In this document: positions 1 through 8,243 of the stretch, piece after piece
Layout: each line of letters starts with the position of its first letter
Position numbering within the stretch: position 1 is the first letter of the stretch
Source of the DNA: Sphingobium sp. Z007
Lineage (GTDB): Bacteria > Pseudomonadota > Alphaproteobacteria > Sphingomonadales > Sphingomonadaceae
Direction: 5' to 3'
Length of the DNA stretch: 64,000 bases
Assembly (NCBI RefSeq): GCF_900013425.1
Contig: NZ_FBXK01000005.1
Coordinates: forward strand, 124,001-188,000
The notes under the pieces: generated by a model
The model's database searches: none
Told to the model about the DNA's origin: nothing
The model's input: the letters and a program-made list of their open reading frames with translations, nothing else
Made by a program: the position numbers and the translations under genes

Positions 1-71
1 CTTGAATCGATGCCAGCGCCATTCCCTGACCTTCTGCTAGAGCCTGTCCGGGCCATGCCCCAATCGGAATG

Positions 72-82
72 TGGTCGGACCA
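72..82. promoter_or_regulatory. FadR/GntR-type palindromic operator candidate
   Basis: The 11-bp palindrome TGGTCGGACCA lies about 100 bases before the TonB receptor start. It matches the TGGTCNGACCA core recognised by FadR-type GntR regulators. The reverse complement of 73-86 recurs exactly at 6740-6753, between the alcohol dehydrogenase and P450 genes. No GntR gene lies in the window, so the regulator would be encoded elsewhere. Confidence 0.45.
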
Positions 83-179
83 TTCAATAACCGGGACGAT
101 GCTATTGCACCCATTTCCTTTTTGCTGCTTCACGCTCCCCAGGCGGCATCAAGCCGTGTCGTTAAGGGAGAGTTCGGGA

Positions 180-2432
180 ATGCCTTTCAGTTTCAAATCA
201 TCCTCTGCGCTAGGCGCGATCATGGCCGTCATGCTGGCCGCGCCGGCCTTTGCGCAGGCCGATCAGGCGGCGCCGCAGGCTGCGCCGCAAGAGGCGCCAC
301 TATTCCCCGAAGACATCGTCGTCACCGCCGAACGGCGCGAATCGACGGTGCGCGAAGTGCCTTTTTCGATCGCGGCCTTTGGTGGCGAATTGCTGCGTGA
401 GGCGCAGGTCTATAGCCCCGCCGCGCTGACGCAGCAGATGCCCGGCATCACCGTCAACACCGCCGACAAGTCGCTCTCGATCGTCGCGATCCGCGGCAAT
501 GTGTCGACCTTTCGCACCGCCACGCTGGACACGCCGGTCGCCTATTTCATGGACGACGTTTATTATGTGTTCAACAACGACCTGAACGCCAATTTCTACG
601 ACACCAACCGCGTCGAAGTGCTGCGCGGGCCGCAGGGCACGCTGTTCGGGCGCAACGTGGTGGGCGGCGCGATCGCCGTCATCACCAACAATCCTGACTT
701 CAAGGATGATTATTACGCGCAGATCACCGGTGGCAATGGCGGCTATGTGCGGACCGAGGGCATGGTCAACGGCACGCTGGTCGATGACAAGATCGCCGGC
801 CGCTTCGCCTTCAGCACCGAACATAATGACGGCCTGATCGACACGCCCAACCAGTCGGGCAGCTATGGCAAGTCGGACAGCTATTCCGCGCGCGGCAAAT
901 TGCTGTTCCAGCCGACCGACACGCTCAAGATCGTCCTGTCGGGCGACTATAGCTATACCAAGGGCAATGGCGGCGCGATCCAGCTGGGCATCGGCGGTGT
1001 GCAGCGGATTCCCGCGACCTTCGGCGATTATGATGATGACAAGTGGACCAACAACGACTTCGTATCCTCGCCCTATCGCCAGCGTTTGCGCGGCGGCTAT
1101 CTGCGCGGCGACCTGGACCTGCTGGGCGGCACGCTGACGTCGATCACCGGCTATCGCCTGAATGACAGCCGCGCGATCAACGACGACGTGCCGGTTGCGA
1201 CCCAGGTGCCGGTGTTCGATCGCCGCCAGGTGGTGAAGAACCGCAGCTTCACGCAGGAACTGCGCTTTGCCTCCGCGCCAGGCCGTTTCTCTTATGTCGT
1301 GGGTGCCTATTTCCTGTCGGCCGACGTGTCGACCACCAACATCTTTTTCTACAGCCCGCTGCCCGGATCGGCCGTGCCCGCCAGCATTCGCCGCAACCCT
1401 GACGTGACCAACATCACGCGCGTGCAGGAAGGCAATGTCCGAAGCCTGGCCGTGTTCGGCGAAGCGACGTTCGAGATCACCGACAAGCTGGCCGTCGTGG
1501 CCGGTGGCCGTTACACGTCGGACCGCAAGAAGATTGACTATCACGCCTTCTCGACCACGGACGCGGGCGCGATCCCGGGCTTCGGCTTCCCAGGGGAAGT
1601 GTTCGCGTCGGGCGGCAAGACCTGGAACGCCTTCACGCCGCGCTTCACCGTCAAGTTCGAGCCGATGGACAAGGTCAACATCTATGCGACCTATGCCAAG
1701 GGCTTCAAGTCGGGTGGCTTTGTCGACAATGCCTATCGTGATCCCACCATCCCGCTGGAACCGGAAAAGGCGGAAAATTACGAAATCGGCGCCAAGTCGC
1801 GCCTGTTCGACAACAGGCTGGACCTGAACGTCGCGCTGTTCCGGCAGACGACCAAGAATCTCCAGAATTTCTCCGGCGCGGGCGGTATTGCCCATACCTA
1901 TAATGGTACGCTGAAAATGAAGGGGCTGGAGGTCGAATCCGTCGTCCGTCCGGTCGAGGATCTGCGCCTGACCGCCAATTACACGCATCTGGTGGGCAAA
2001 TATACCGACCTGCGCGATCCGCTGGTGAACCTGGATTATTCGGGCAATCCGGCCAAGTTCGCGCCGCGCGACAGCTTCACCGTGGGTGCGGCCTATACCG
2101 GCCGTCTGGCCAATGGCGCGACGCTGACGCCGCAGGCGGACTTCAACTTCTCGACCCGCATTTCGACCGACGACGCCAATACGCTGCGCCTGTATGACAA
2201 TCTGCACAGCGATACGCGGGGCCGGACGCTCAACGCACGGCTGAACTATGAAACCGCCGATGGTCGTTTCCAGGTCGGCCTGTGGGGCAAGAACCTGACC
2301 AACAACTACCAGATCGTGAATGCGGACGACATCACCGCCTTCCTGGCGGTGCCCGGCAACGGCACCACCTATTGGAAGATCTTCACCAACACGCCGCGGA
2401 CCTACGGCCTGACGCTGTCGTTCCGCCACTAA
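180..2432 (+). CDS. TonB-dependent outer-membrane receptor
   Basis: A 750-residue TonB-dependent receptor that would import a substrate across the outer membrane using TonB/ExbBD energy. The start at 180 is chosen because AAGGGAG ends 9 bases upstream and a signal peptide ending in AFAQA follows; an upstream in-frame ATG at 69 has no such context. After the signal comes a short linker, then DIVVTAERRE opening the plug domain with the EVLRGPQGTLFGRN motif. The barrel ends in an aromatic-terminated strand (GLTLSFRH). It leads the catabolic island and is followed by a terminator and an SDR gene. The family is clear, and the substrate is only inferred from neighbours to be an aromatic or terpenoid-like compound. 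Confidence 0.93.
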   Translation: MPFSFKSSSALGAIMAVMLAAPAFAQADQAAPQAAPQEAPLFPEDIVVTAERRESTVREVPFSIAAFGGELLREAQVYSPAALTQQMPGITVNTADKSLSIVAIRGNVSTFRTATLDTPVAYFMDDVYYVFNNDLNANFYDTNRVEVLRGPQGTLFGRNVVGGAIAVITNNPDFKDDYYAQITGGNGGYVRTEGMVNGTLVDDKIAGRFAFSTEHNDGLIDTPNQSGSYGKSDSYSARGKLLFQPTDTLKIVLSGDYSYTKGNGGAIQLGIGGVQRIPATFGDYDDDKWTNNDFVSSPYRQRLRGGYLRGDLDLLGGTLTSITGYRLNDSRAINDDVPVATQVPVFDRRQVVKNRSFTQELRFASAPGRFSYVVGAYFLSADVSTTNIFFYSPLPGSAVPASIRRNPDVTNITRVQEGNVRSLAVFGEATFEITDKLAVVAGGRYTSDRKKIDYHAFSTTDAGAIPGFGFPGEVFASGGKTWNAFTPRFTVKFEPMDKVNIYATYAKGFKSGGFVDNAYRDPTIPLEPEKAENYEIGAKSRLFDNRLDLNVALFRQTTKNLQNFSGAGGIAHTYNGTLKMKGLEVESVVRPVEDLRLTANYTHLVGKYTDLRDPLVNLDYSGNPAKFAPRDSFTVGAAYTGRLANGATLTPQADFNFSTRISTDDANTLRLYDNLHSDTRGRTLNARLNYETADGRFQVGLWGKNLTNNYQIVNADDITAFLAVPGNGTTYWKIFTNTPRTYGLTLSFRH

Positions 2433-2440
2433 TGTTCTGG

Positions 2441-2476
2441 GGCGGGGAGGGTGATGCCTTCCCCGCCTTTTCTTTT
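2441..2476 (+). terminator. Rho-independent terminator after the first TonB receptor
   Basis: A GC-rich hairpin (GGCGGGGAGG, six-base loop, then CCTTCCCCGCC with one bulged T) is followed by TTTTCTTTT. It begins 9 bases after the receptor stop codon and would separate receptor transcription from the SDR gene. Confidence 0.8.
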
Positions 2477-2496
2477 GACAGTTTCAGGACGGACAT

Positions 2497-3276
2497 ATGA
2501 CCGAACAGTTCACCCTGCCCGCCAATGGCAGTTTTTCCTTCGCAGGGCGTACCGCGCTGGTGACGGGCGGCGGGCGCGGCGTGGGGGAAGCGGTGGCGCG
2601 CGAAATCCATGCCGGTGGCGGGCGCGTGGCGGTAAGCGACATCGATAGCGATGTCGCGCAGGCGGTGGCGGCGTCGCTTGATCCGTCGGGCGAGACCGCG
2701 ATCGCCTTGACGTTGGACGTGCGGGAGAAGGATCATTTCCTGGCCGCGCGGGACCAGATTGCAGGCCTGTGGGGCAAGCTCGACATCGTGGTGAACAATG
2801 CCGGTTTCGCCAAGCGCACGCCGACACAGGATATTTCACCCGAAGAATTTGACGCGATCGTCCAGATCAACATGCGCAGCGTGTTCCTGAGCTGCCAGAT
2901 ATTTTCCGAACATATGCGCGAGAATGGCTATGGCCGGATCGTCAACATCACCTCGCTCGCCGGGCAGAATGGCGGGACGGTGGCCTCCCCCCATTATGCC
3001 GCGTCGAAGGCCGGGGCGATCATGCTGACCAAATATTTCGCCCGCTATCTGGCCGGAACCGGCGTGACCGTAAACGCCATCGCGCCGGGCCCGATCGACA
3101 CCGCCAAGGCGCGCCTGTCGGCGGAACAGATTGCGCGGGTCGAGGGCGAAGTGCCGGTGGGGCGCTTCATGGCCGTGGGCGAGATCGCGGCGGCGACGGC
3201 GCTGCTGGCGTCGGACCGGGGCGGGTTCTTTGTGGGGGCGACGCTGGACATGAATGGGGGGCTGTATTTGCGGTGA
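2497..3276 (+). CDS. Short-chain dehydrogenase/reductase (SDR)
   Basis: A 259-residue classical SDR, a cytosolic NAD(P)-dependent oxidoreductase. The cofactor motif TGGGRGVG is at residues 23-30, NNAG is near 100-103, and the catalytic Ser153, Tyr167 and Lys171 (YAASK) are present. The C-terminus has the usual family pattern (LASDRGGFFVGATLDMNGG). Length is typical of 3-oxoacyl-ACP reductase-like SDRs (about 250). AGGACGG precedes the start. It sits in a catabolic island beside a Rieske oxygenase and P450, so a role in oxidising a hydroxylated intermediate is likelier than fatty-acid synthesis, but the substrate cannot be read from sequence. Confidence 0.92.
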   Translation: MTEQFTLPANGSFSFAGRTALVTGGGRGVGEAVAREIHAGGGRVAVSDIDSDVAQAVAASLDPSGETAIALTLDVREKDHFLAARDQIAGLWGKLDIVVNNAGFAKRTPTQDISPEEFDAIVQINMRSVFLSCQIFSEHMRENGYGRIVNITSLAGQNGGTVASPHYAASKAGAIMLTKYFARYLAGTGVTVNAIAPGPIDTAKARLSAEQIARVEGEVPVGRFMAVGEIAAATALLASDRGGFFVGATLDMNGGLYLR

Positions 3277-3693
3277 GGTAAAGGACGGGTTTCGACCAGA
3301 AGCGGGCGCTCAGCAGACGGGCTATATGATCGGCAAGCGGACACCCCCCTTACCGTCACCCCAGCGAAAGCTGGGGTCTCAGGCGACAACACGATACGCT
3401 TGCGCAAGTGCCAAGCCCAACCGCTGCGGGCTCTCGCACGAGACCCCAGCCTTCGCTGGGGTGACGAGATTTGTAGGTCTCCTTTCGCGTGAAGTCTCGG
3501 ACAAACCGGACTGTCGCCTTCCCACCCCATCTTTGCTCCCCTCCTCAATCCCGCTTCGCCGCATCCATTTCCCGCTTTTCTTATGGCTTTATGGGATTGC
3601 GATTGGCGGTTCTGTGCAGCCTATCCATAATCATGCCCAACAATAGGGTAGCGCCGGAGCAGTGAACCGCCCGGCCGGACAATGGAGAGCAGC
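3277..3693. other. Intergenic region with a REP doublet
   Basis: This 417-base gap has no convincing gene; the ORFs across it are low-complexity products of the repeat. It contains the inverted REP pair at 3355-3465 and an AT-richer stretch just before the Rieske gene (about 3585-3660) that probably carries its promoter, although no clear -35/-10 pair is evident. Confidence 0.6.
3355..3465. repeat. REP family A doublet (GTCACCCCAGC type)
   Basis: Two copies of one palindromic repeat face each other, 3355-3385 and 3440-3465 (inverted). Each has the core CCCCAGCGAAAGCTGGGG or its variant, so each folds as a hairpin, and the pair can form a larger cruciform. The same unit occurs at 22774-22853 and, as perfect 31-bp inverted repeats, around the GIY-YIG gene at 43773-44146. 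No gene lies between the copies here. Confidence 0.85.
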
Positions 3694-4737
3694 ATGTTCA
3701 TTTACAACGCATGGTATGTGGCCGCCTTCGCCGCCGATATCGAACCGGGCAAGACGCTGGGGCGCAAATATCTGAACAAAGCGGTCGTGCTGTTCCGTAC
3801 CGAAGGCGGCGAGATCGCCGCGCTGGAAGACCGGTGCAGCCATCGCGCCATGCCGCTGTCCGCCGGCCATGTCGATGGCGATGTCCTGCGCTGCTGCTAT
3901 CATGGCGTCGAGTTCAACGGGAAGGGCGCCTGCACCCGCATCCCCAACCAGGCGCGCATCCCCGCATCCGCCAATGTCCGCCACTATCCGGTGGTGGAGA
4001 AGGACCATCTGATCTGGATCTGGATGGGCGAACCGGCGCTGGCCGATCCCGCGATCATCGTCGACAGCCCGGAACATAATGATCCGGCCTGGACCTGGCG
4101 CCCCTATAATTTCCCGGTGAAGGCCAATTGGCAGCTGATCATCGACAATATCATGGACCTGACCCATGTGCCCTATATCCATGCGCGCACGATCGGCGGG
4201 AACCCGGAACAGCATTATAATGCCGATACCAAGGTCGAATTTGACGGCCGCAAGGTGACGCTGCTGCGCAAGATGCCCAATTCCGTGCCGCCCAAATCCT
4301 ATGTCGACGCAGGCGGGTTCAAGGGCCGGGTCGATCGCTGGCAGGAGGTGCGGTTCGAGCCGAGCATCGGCATGACCTGCCGCGTCAATGCCGGCGGTTG
4401 CGAGGTCGGCACAGGCGCCTATGAGGGCAAGCGCGACAATGGCTTCATGCTGGCCAACAATCATTTCATTACGCCGGAGACGGCGACGACCAGCCATTAT
4501 CTGTGGACCATCTGCACCACCGCGCCCAAGGAAAGCGGTGTGCCAGACGTGCTGTTCGACCAATTTTTCGATACTATCACCGAAGACGAAGTCACGTTGC
4601 AGGCGCAGCAGGCGCGGATCGACGACGAGCCGGAGCGGGCCTTTGTCGGCATAGCCAGCGACGGCGCGGTCAACCAGGCACGCCGCCTGCTCAGCACGAT
4701 GCAGGAAGCCGAAGAGGGCGCGAAGGTTGCGGCCTGA
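3694..4737 (+). CDS. Rieske non-haem iron oxygenase, VanA-like
   Basis: A 347-residue terminal oxygenase of the vanillate O-demethylase/ring-hydroxylating type. The N-terminal Rieske domain has Cys48-x-His50 and Cys67-x2-His70 binding the [2Fe-2S] cluster. The mononuclear iron site is seen at Asp155-x2-His158-x4-His163 (DLTHVPYIH), with acidic residues near the C-terminus that could complete it. The start MFIYNAWYVA is preferred over an ATG 12 bases upstream because VanA proteins begin this way and GGAGAG lies just before it. The family uses O2 and electrons from a separate reductase to demethylate or hydroxylate aromatics. No reductase or ferredoxin gene is nearby, so it must use a distant partner. 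The substrate is unknown. Confidence 0.9.
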   Translation: MFIYNAWYVAAFAADIEPGKTLGRKYLNKAVVLFRTEGGEIAALEDRCSHRAMPLSAGHVDGDVLRCCYHGVEFNGKGACTRIPNQARIPASANVRHYPVVEKDHLIWIWMGEPALADPAIIVDSPEHNDPAWTWRPYNFPVKANWQLIIDNIMDLTHVPYIHARTIGGNPEQHYNADTKVEFDGRKVTLLRKMPNSVPPKSYVDAGGFKGRVDRWQEVRFEPSIGMTCRVNAGGCEVGTGAYEGKRDNGFMLANNHFITPETATTSHYLWTICTTAPKESGVPDVLFDQFFDTITEDEVTLQAQQARIDDEPERAFVGIASDGAVNQARRLLSTMQEAEEGAKVAA

Positions 4738-4748
4738 ACCGCCGGGCC

Positions 4749-4772
4749 TTGCGTATATAAGTAACATAGCGG
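4749..4772. promoter_or_regulatory. Possible MerR operator/promoter
   Basis: The leader of the MerR gene contains TTGCGTA (4749-4755), the reverse complement of the TACGCAA found at 6802-6808 before the P450 gene, followed by an AT-rich TATAAGTAACATAG. Read on the minus strand, both sites have GTTAC upstream of TACGCAA. This could be an autoregulatory site shared with the P450 promoter, but the motif is short. Confidence 0.3.
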
Positions 4773-4808
4773 CTTGCCCTGTCCGGTGCGCCATGCTGTA
4801 GCGCCATC

Positions 4809-5552
4809 ATGAAGATGCGCGAACTGGAGGATCGGACGGGTGTCCATCGGGAGACGATCCGCGTCTATCTGCGCGAAGGATTGATCCCGGAGCCGGAGCG
4901 GCCGCGCAAGACGGTTGCCGACTATGGAGAGGAGCATGTCCAGGCGATCCTGTCCGTGCGTCGGCTCCAGCGTGAGAACCGGCTGACACTGGCACAGATC
5001 AAGGCGATCATCGGCGGCGAAGGCACCGACGGGCGGATAGAGGCCAGCGCGTTCGACCAGTTGGAGCAGCTCGTCGCGCACCGCGTCGGCGTGGACGGGC
5101 CGCCAGTGACGATCGCGTCGCTGCTGGAACGCTATCCGCATGCGGTGGAGGATGCCCGCACGCTGGCGAAGATCGGCATATTGGATATTATCGACACGGA
5201 TCAGGGCGAGGCGCTGAGCATCACCTGCGCGCAGCTGGTGCGTATCTGGGGCGACATGCGCAAGGCCGGGTTCGACCAGCGGCTGGATTATACGCCCGAC
5301 ATTCTGGGCTTCTACACAGAGGCGGCGGATTTCGTTGGACGCTGGGAAGCATCGACCTTCATGGAGCGGGTCGAGGGGCATATCGATGTGGCGGAAGCCG
5401 CCACCATGGTCGAACATGCGCTTCCGCTCATGCTGGATTTCTTCGGCCTGATGCGTCAGCGCGCTTTCTTCCGCCATGTCGAGGCGATCCGCGCCGGCAA
5501 GGAAACGGATCGCCCGGCGGTTAAGGTCACGCCATCGTCAGCACAGCCTTGA
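4809..5552 (+). CDS. MerR-family transcriptional regulator
   Basis: A 247-residue DNA-binding regulator. The N-terminus has the MerR winged helix-turn-helix (MKMRELEDRTGVHRETIRVY, then YLREGLIPEPERP) and the dimerisation helix region (QRENRLTLAQIKAIIG). The C-terminal about 150 residues form a ligand-binding part I do not recognise. It lacks the metal-binding cysteine pattern of metal-sensing MerR proteins, so an organic effector is likelier. Its 3' end overlaps the convergent alcohol dehydrogenase gene by 26 bases. It is the only dedicated regulator in the island and is the natural candidate to control the dehydrogenase and P450 genes. Confidence 0.88.
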   Translation: MKMRELEDRTGVHRETIRVYLREGLIPEPERPRKTVADYGEEHVQAILSVRRLQRENRLTLAQIKAIIGGEGTDGRIEASAFDQLEQLVAHRVGVDGPPVTIASLLERYPHAVEDARTLAKIGILDIIDTDQGEALSITCAQLVRIWGDMRKAGFDQRLDYTPDILGFYTEAADFVGRWEASTFMERVEGHIDVAEAATMVEHALPLMLDFFGLMRQRAFFRHVEAIRAGKETDRPAVKVTPSSAQP

Positions 5553-6630
5553 CGCAGCGGCCACCATGCTGGTCCTCGATCGCCTGGTTGATGTCTTCCA
5601 GCCTGTAGGTGGTTATCAGTTTCTCGAACGGGAACAGCCCTTTGGCATTCAGCGCGATCAGTTCGGGCAGGAACGTCTGCGGGTCGGCATTGCCTTCGGT
5701 CACGCCGCAGATCGAGATGCCGAGCGACAGGAGGGTCAGGATGTTGACGCTGATCGCCGCATCCAGCGCCTTGGGCACCCCGACGATGGCAAGACGCCCC
5801 AGAGGGGCAAGAGACGCCACGCCGGCGTCGATCGCCGGGACCGCGCCCGACGTGTCCAGCACGCAATCGACGCCTTGGGGCAGCAGCTTGCGCAACTGTT
5901 CGGCGGTGTCGCCCGTGGTCACGTCGATGACATGGGTCGCGCCCAGGTCGAGCGCCATCGCGCGGCGTGTTGCCAAAGGATCCGCGACGATGATCTGCCC
6001 CGCGGCCGAAGCCGTCGCCGCCATGACGGCGCTCAGACCGACGGGGCCGCCGCCCGTGATCAGGATGGTCTCGCCAGCCCGAAGTTTGAGCGCCTTCATC
6101 ACGGCGCCTGCCCCGGTCATGATACCGCAGCCCAGTGGGCCGAGCAGTTCGAGCGGTGCCTCGGCCGGTACCTTCACCAGATTATGGGCGGCCGCGATGG
6201 CGTGGCTGGCGAAGGAGGATTGGCCGAAAAAGTGACTGCTGATCGGTGTAACGCCGTCATGCAGGCAGGTTGAGCCGTCCGCCCGGCAGCCCCCGAAGTT
6301 GAGTGCGGAAAAATCGCGGCAATAGGCTGGATGCCCCGCCACACATTGGGGACATTGGCGGCAGGCGGCAAAGCCCATCACGACGCGATCACCCGGTAAG
6401 AGCGTAGTAACATCCGCACCGACCGCCTCGACGATGCCCGCCCCTTCATGGCCCAGCACAGCGGGCAGGGGCGTCGGCAGCAACTGATCGCGCACGACGA
6501 TGTCGGTATGGCACAGGCCCGTCGCGACGATCCGCACCAGCACTTCGTCGGCGCGCATGTCGGACAGGGTGAGCCGCTCCAGCGTAAAGTCACCACCCGC
6601 GATCCGGGCGACAGCTGCCTTCACTTCCAT
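5527..6630 (-). CDS. Zinc-dependent alcohol dehydrogenase (aryl-alcohol type)
   Basis: A 367-residue medium-chain Zn alcohol dehydrogenase resembling benzyl/aryl-alcohol dehydrogenases. Catalytic zinc ligands are Cys40, His61 with Glu62, and Cys168 (GPLGCG). The structural zinc site is Cys90, Cys93, Cys96 and Cys104. The NAD-binding motif GGGPVG is at 193-198. The start at 6630 is preferred to the one six codons upstream because AGGAGAAG immediately precedes it. It is transcribed away from the P450 gene across a shared 220-base control region and probably oxidises the alcohol made by the P450, feeding the aldehyde dehydrogenase. Confidence 0.92.
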   Translation of the reverse strand: MEVKAAVARIAGGDFTLERLTLSDMRADEVLVRIVATGLCHTDIVVRDQLLPTPLPAVLGHEGAGIVEAVGADVTTLLPGDRVVMGFAACRQCPQCVAGHPAYCRDFSALNFGGCRADGSTCLHDGVTPISSHFFGQSSFASHAIAAAHNLVKVPAEAPLELLGPLGCGIMTGAGAVMKALKLRAGETILITGGGPVGLSAVMAATASAAGQIIVADPLATRRAMALDLGATHVIDVTTGDTAEQLRKLLPQGVDCVLDTSGAVPAIDAGVASLAPLGRLAIVGVPKALDAAISVNILTLLSLGISICGVTEGNADPQTFLPELIALNAKGLFPFEKLITTYRLEDINQAIEDQHGGRCVKAVLTMA

Positions 6631-6739
6631 GGGTCTTCTCCTATTCAATCTTCGGGTTCGTCATTCAGTTTCGGGGACGGGGACGGATGATTTCGGCCGT
6701 AAAGCCGCGCATTTTCCGCGATTCTCCTTCTTCAAAGGC

Positions 6740-6753
6740 TGAATGGTCCGACC
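6740..6753. promoter_or_regulatory. Second FadR/GntR-type site
   Basis: TGAATGGTCCGACC contains TGGTCCGACC, a 10/11 match to the TGGTCNGACCA palindrome. The 14 bases are the exact reverse complement of 73-86 before the first TonB receptor. It lies between the divergent dehydrogenase and P450 genes, so one regulator could control both transcription units and the receptor. Confidence 0.45.
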
Positions 6754-6779
6754 TCTTTTTACGATTGACGAATCCGCTT

Positions 6780-6825
6780 GTCCATAGTTACGTAATGACA
6801 ATACGCAATACGTAAGTGTCCATAG
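6780..6825. promoter_or_regulatory. Clustered direct repeats in the P450 promoter region
   Basis: GTCCATAG occurs twice (6780-6787, 6818-6825), bracketing three copies of TACGYAA at 6789-6795, 6802-6808 and 6809-6815; the first is within the palindrome TTACGTAA. This ordered array, 26 to 71 bases before the P450 start, looks like a regulator binding region. A reverse-complement copy of TACGCAA lies before the MerR gene. Confidence 0.4.
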
Positions 6826-6851
6826 GACAGCGTGTAGGAGAGGGTAGTTTC

Positions 6852-8153
6852 ATGGCGACTTCGCTGGATGCCGACGTGCGTCCCATCATCCCGGACGATA
6901 TTGCGCGGATTGTGATCGCGCCCAAAAGCTACACGGACGACGCGACGATCTATGGCGCTTTTCGCTGGCTGCGTGAACATATGCCGCTGGGTATCGCACA
7001 GGTGCCTGGCTATGATCCGGTCTGGATCGTCACCAAACATGCCGACATCAAGGAAGTGGAACGCAACGGCAAGCTGTTCCACAATGCCGATCACAACCCG
7101 ATCCTGGTGGATCAGGCCTCGGACGCCTTCACGCGGGACATCAACAGCGGGTCGATCCGCATCTTGTCGTCGCTGACCTATATGGACCCGCCCGAACATG
7201 CATCCTACCGCACGCTGACGTCCAACTGGTTTCTGCCCGGCAAGATCAGCAAGCTGGAGGATCAGATCCGCGTGCTGGCGCGCCAGTCGGTGGACAATCT
7301 GCTGAGCTTCGATGGCGAATGCGATTTCGTCCGCGATTTCGCGCTGCATTATCCGCTGCGCGTCATCATGACGCTGTTCGGCGTGCCACCCGAAGACGAA
7401 CCGCGGATGCTCAAGCTGACGCAGGAGTTTTTCGGCGTGCATGATCCCGAAGAACAGCGGCCCGAAATGGCGGCCGACCCGGTCGTCGCGGCAAAGCAGT
7501 GGGCGGCCTCGATCGAGGATTTCTATACCTATTTCGACAGGCTGAGCGCCGATCGCCGGGAAAGGCCGACCGACGACCTGCTGTCGCTGATCGCCAATTC
7601 GCGGATCAACGGCGCGCCGATCCCGCGCGACGAGGCGAACGGCTATTATGTCGCGATCGCCACGGCAGGCCATGACACGACGTCATCCTCTACCGCCGGT
7701 GGGCTGCACGGGATGATGGTCTATCCCGAAAATTGGGCCAAGGTGAAGGCGGACCCGTCGCTCATCCCCCGCCTGGTGGATGAGGCGATCCGCTGGACCA
7801 GTCCGGTCAAGCATTTCATGCGCAACGCCACCGCCGACACGCAGGTGCGCGGCATGGATATCCGTGCGATGGAACGGCTGATGATCTGTTACCCGTCGGG
7901 CAATCGCGACGAGGCGGTGTTTGAGGACGCTGACCGCTTCGACGTCACCCGCTCGCCCAATCCGCACATCGCCTTCGGCTTTGGTCCGCATATGTGCCTG
8001 GGCCAGCATCTCGCCAAGCTGGAGATGCGTATCCTGTTCGAAGAATTGCTGCCGCATCTCAGGTCGGTCGAAATGGCGGGCGATCCCCGCATGGTCGAGA
8101 CCAATTTCGTCGGTGGGTACAAGGCTCTGCCGATCCGCTTCACGAAGAACTGA
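6852..8153 (+). CDS. Cytochrome P450 monooxygenase
   Basis: A 433-residue soluble bacterial P450. The I-helix oxygen-activation motif AGHDTT is at residues 272-277, the ExxR pair (EAIR) at 311-314, and the haem-binding loop FGFGPHMCLG carries the thiolate ligand Cys382. Length is normal for the class. The ATG at 6852 is preferred to a GTG at 6816, which lies inside the repeat array, because AGGAGAGGG precedes it. It hydroxylates an organic substrate using electrons from a ferredoxin and reductase, neither of which is encoded nearby. It heads a probable unit with a TonB receptor and aldehyde dehydrogenase. The substrate is not deducible. Confidence 0.94.
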   Translation: MATSLDADVRPIIPDDIARIVIAPKSYTDDATIYGAFRWLREHMPLGIAQVPGYDPVWIVTKHADIKEVERNGKLFHNADHNPILVDQASDAFTRDINSGSIRILSSLTYMDPPEHASYRTLTSNWFLPGKISKLEDQIRVLARQSVDNLLSFDGECDFVRDFALHYPLRVIMTLFGVPPEDEPRMLKLTQEFFGVHDPEEQRPEMAADPVVAAKQWAASIEDFYTYFDRLSADRRERPTDDLLSLIANSRINGAPIPRDEANGYYVAIATAGHDTTSSSTAGGLHGMMVYPENWAKVKADPSLIPRLVDEAIRWTSPVKHFMRNATADTQVRGMDIRAMERLMICYPSGNRDEAVFEDADRFDVTRSPNPHIAFGFGPHMCLGQHLAKLEMRILFEELLPHLRSVEMAGDPRMVETNFVGGYKALPIRFTKN

Positions 8154-8243
8154 CGCATATCGCCGCTGGATCACCGCCAAAGCGGGACCGGCGCACAGGC
8201 TCAGGATGGGAACATCCGGGCGACAAATGGGAGGAGTCTGAAC

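Noticed and set aside
300..2429. Minus-strand open frame of 709 codons across the first TonB receptor
   Set aside because: It mirrors the codon structure of a well-supported plus-strand gene in high-GC DNA, has no domain, and starts inside the receptor.
3254..3646. Plus-strand open frame of 130 codons after the SDR gene
   Set aside because: It is made of REP sequence and overlaps the SDR end; no ribosome binding site and no family.
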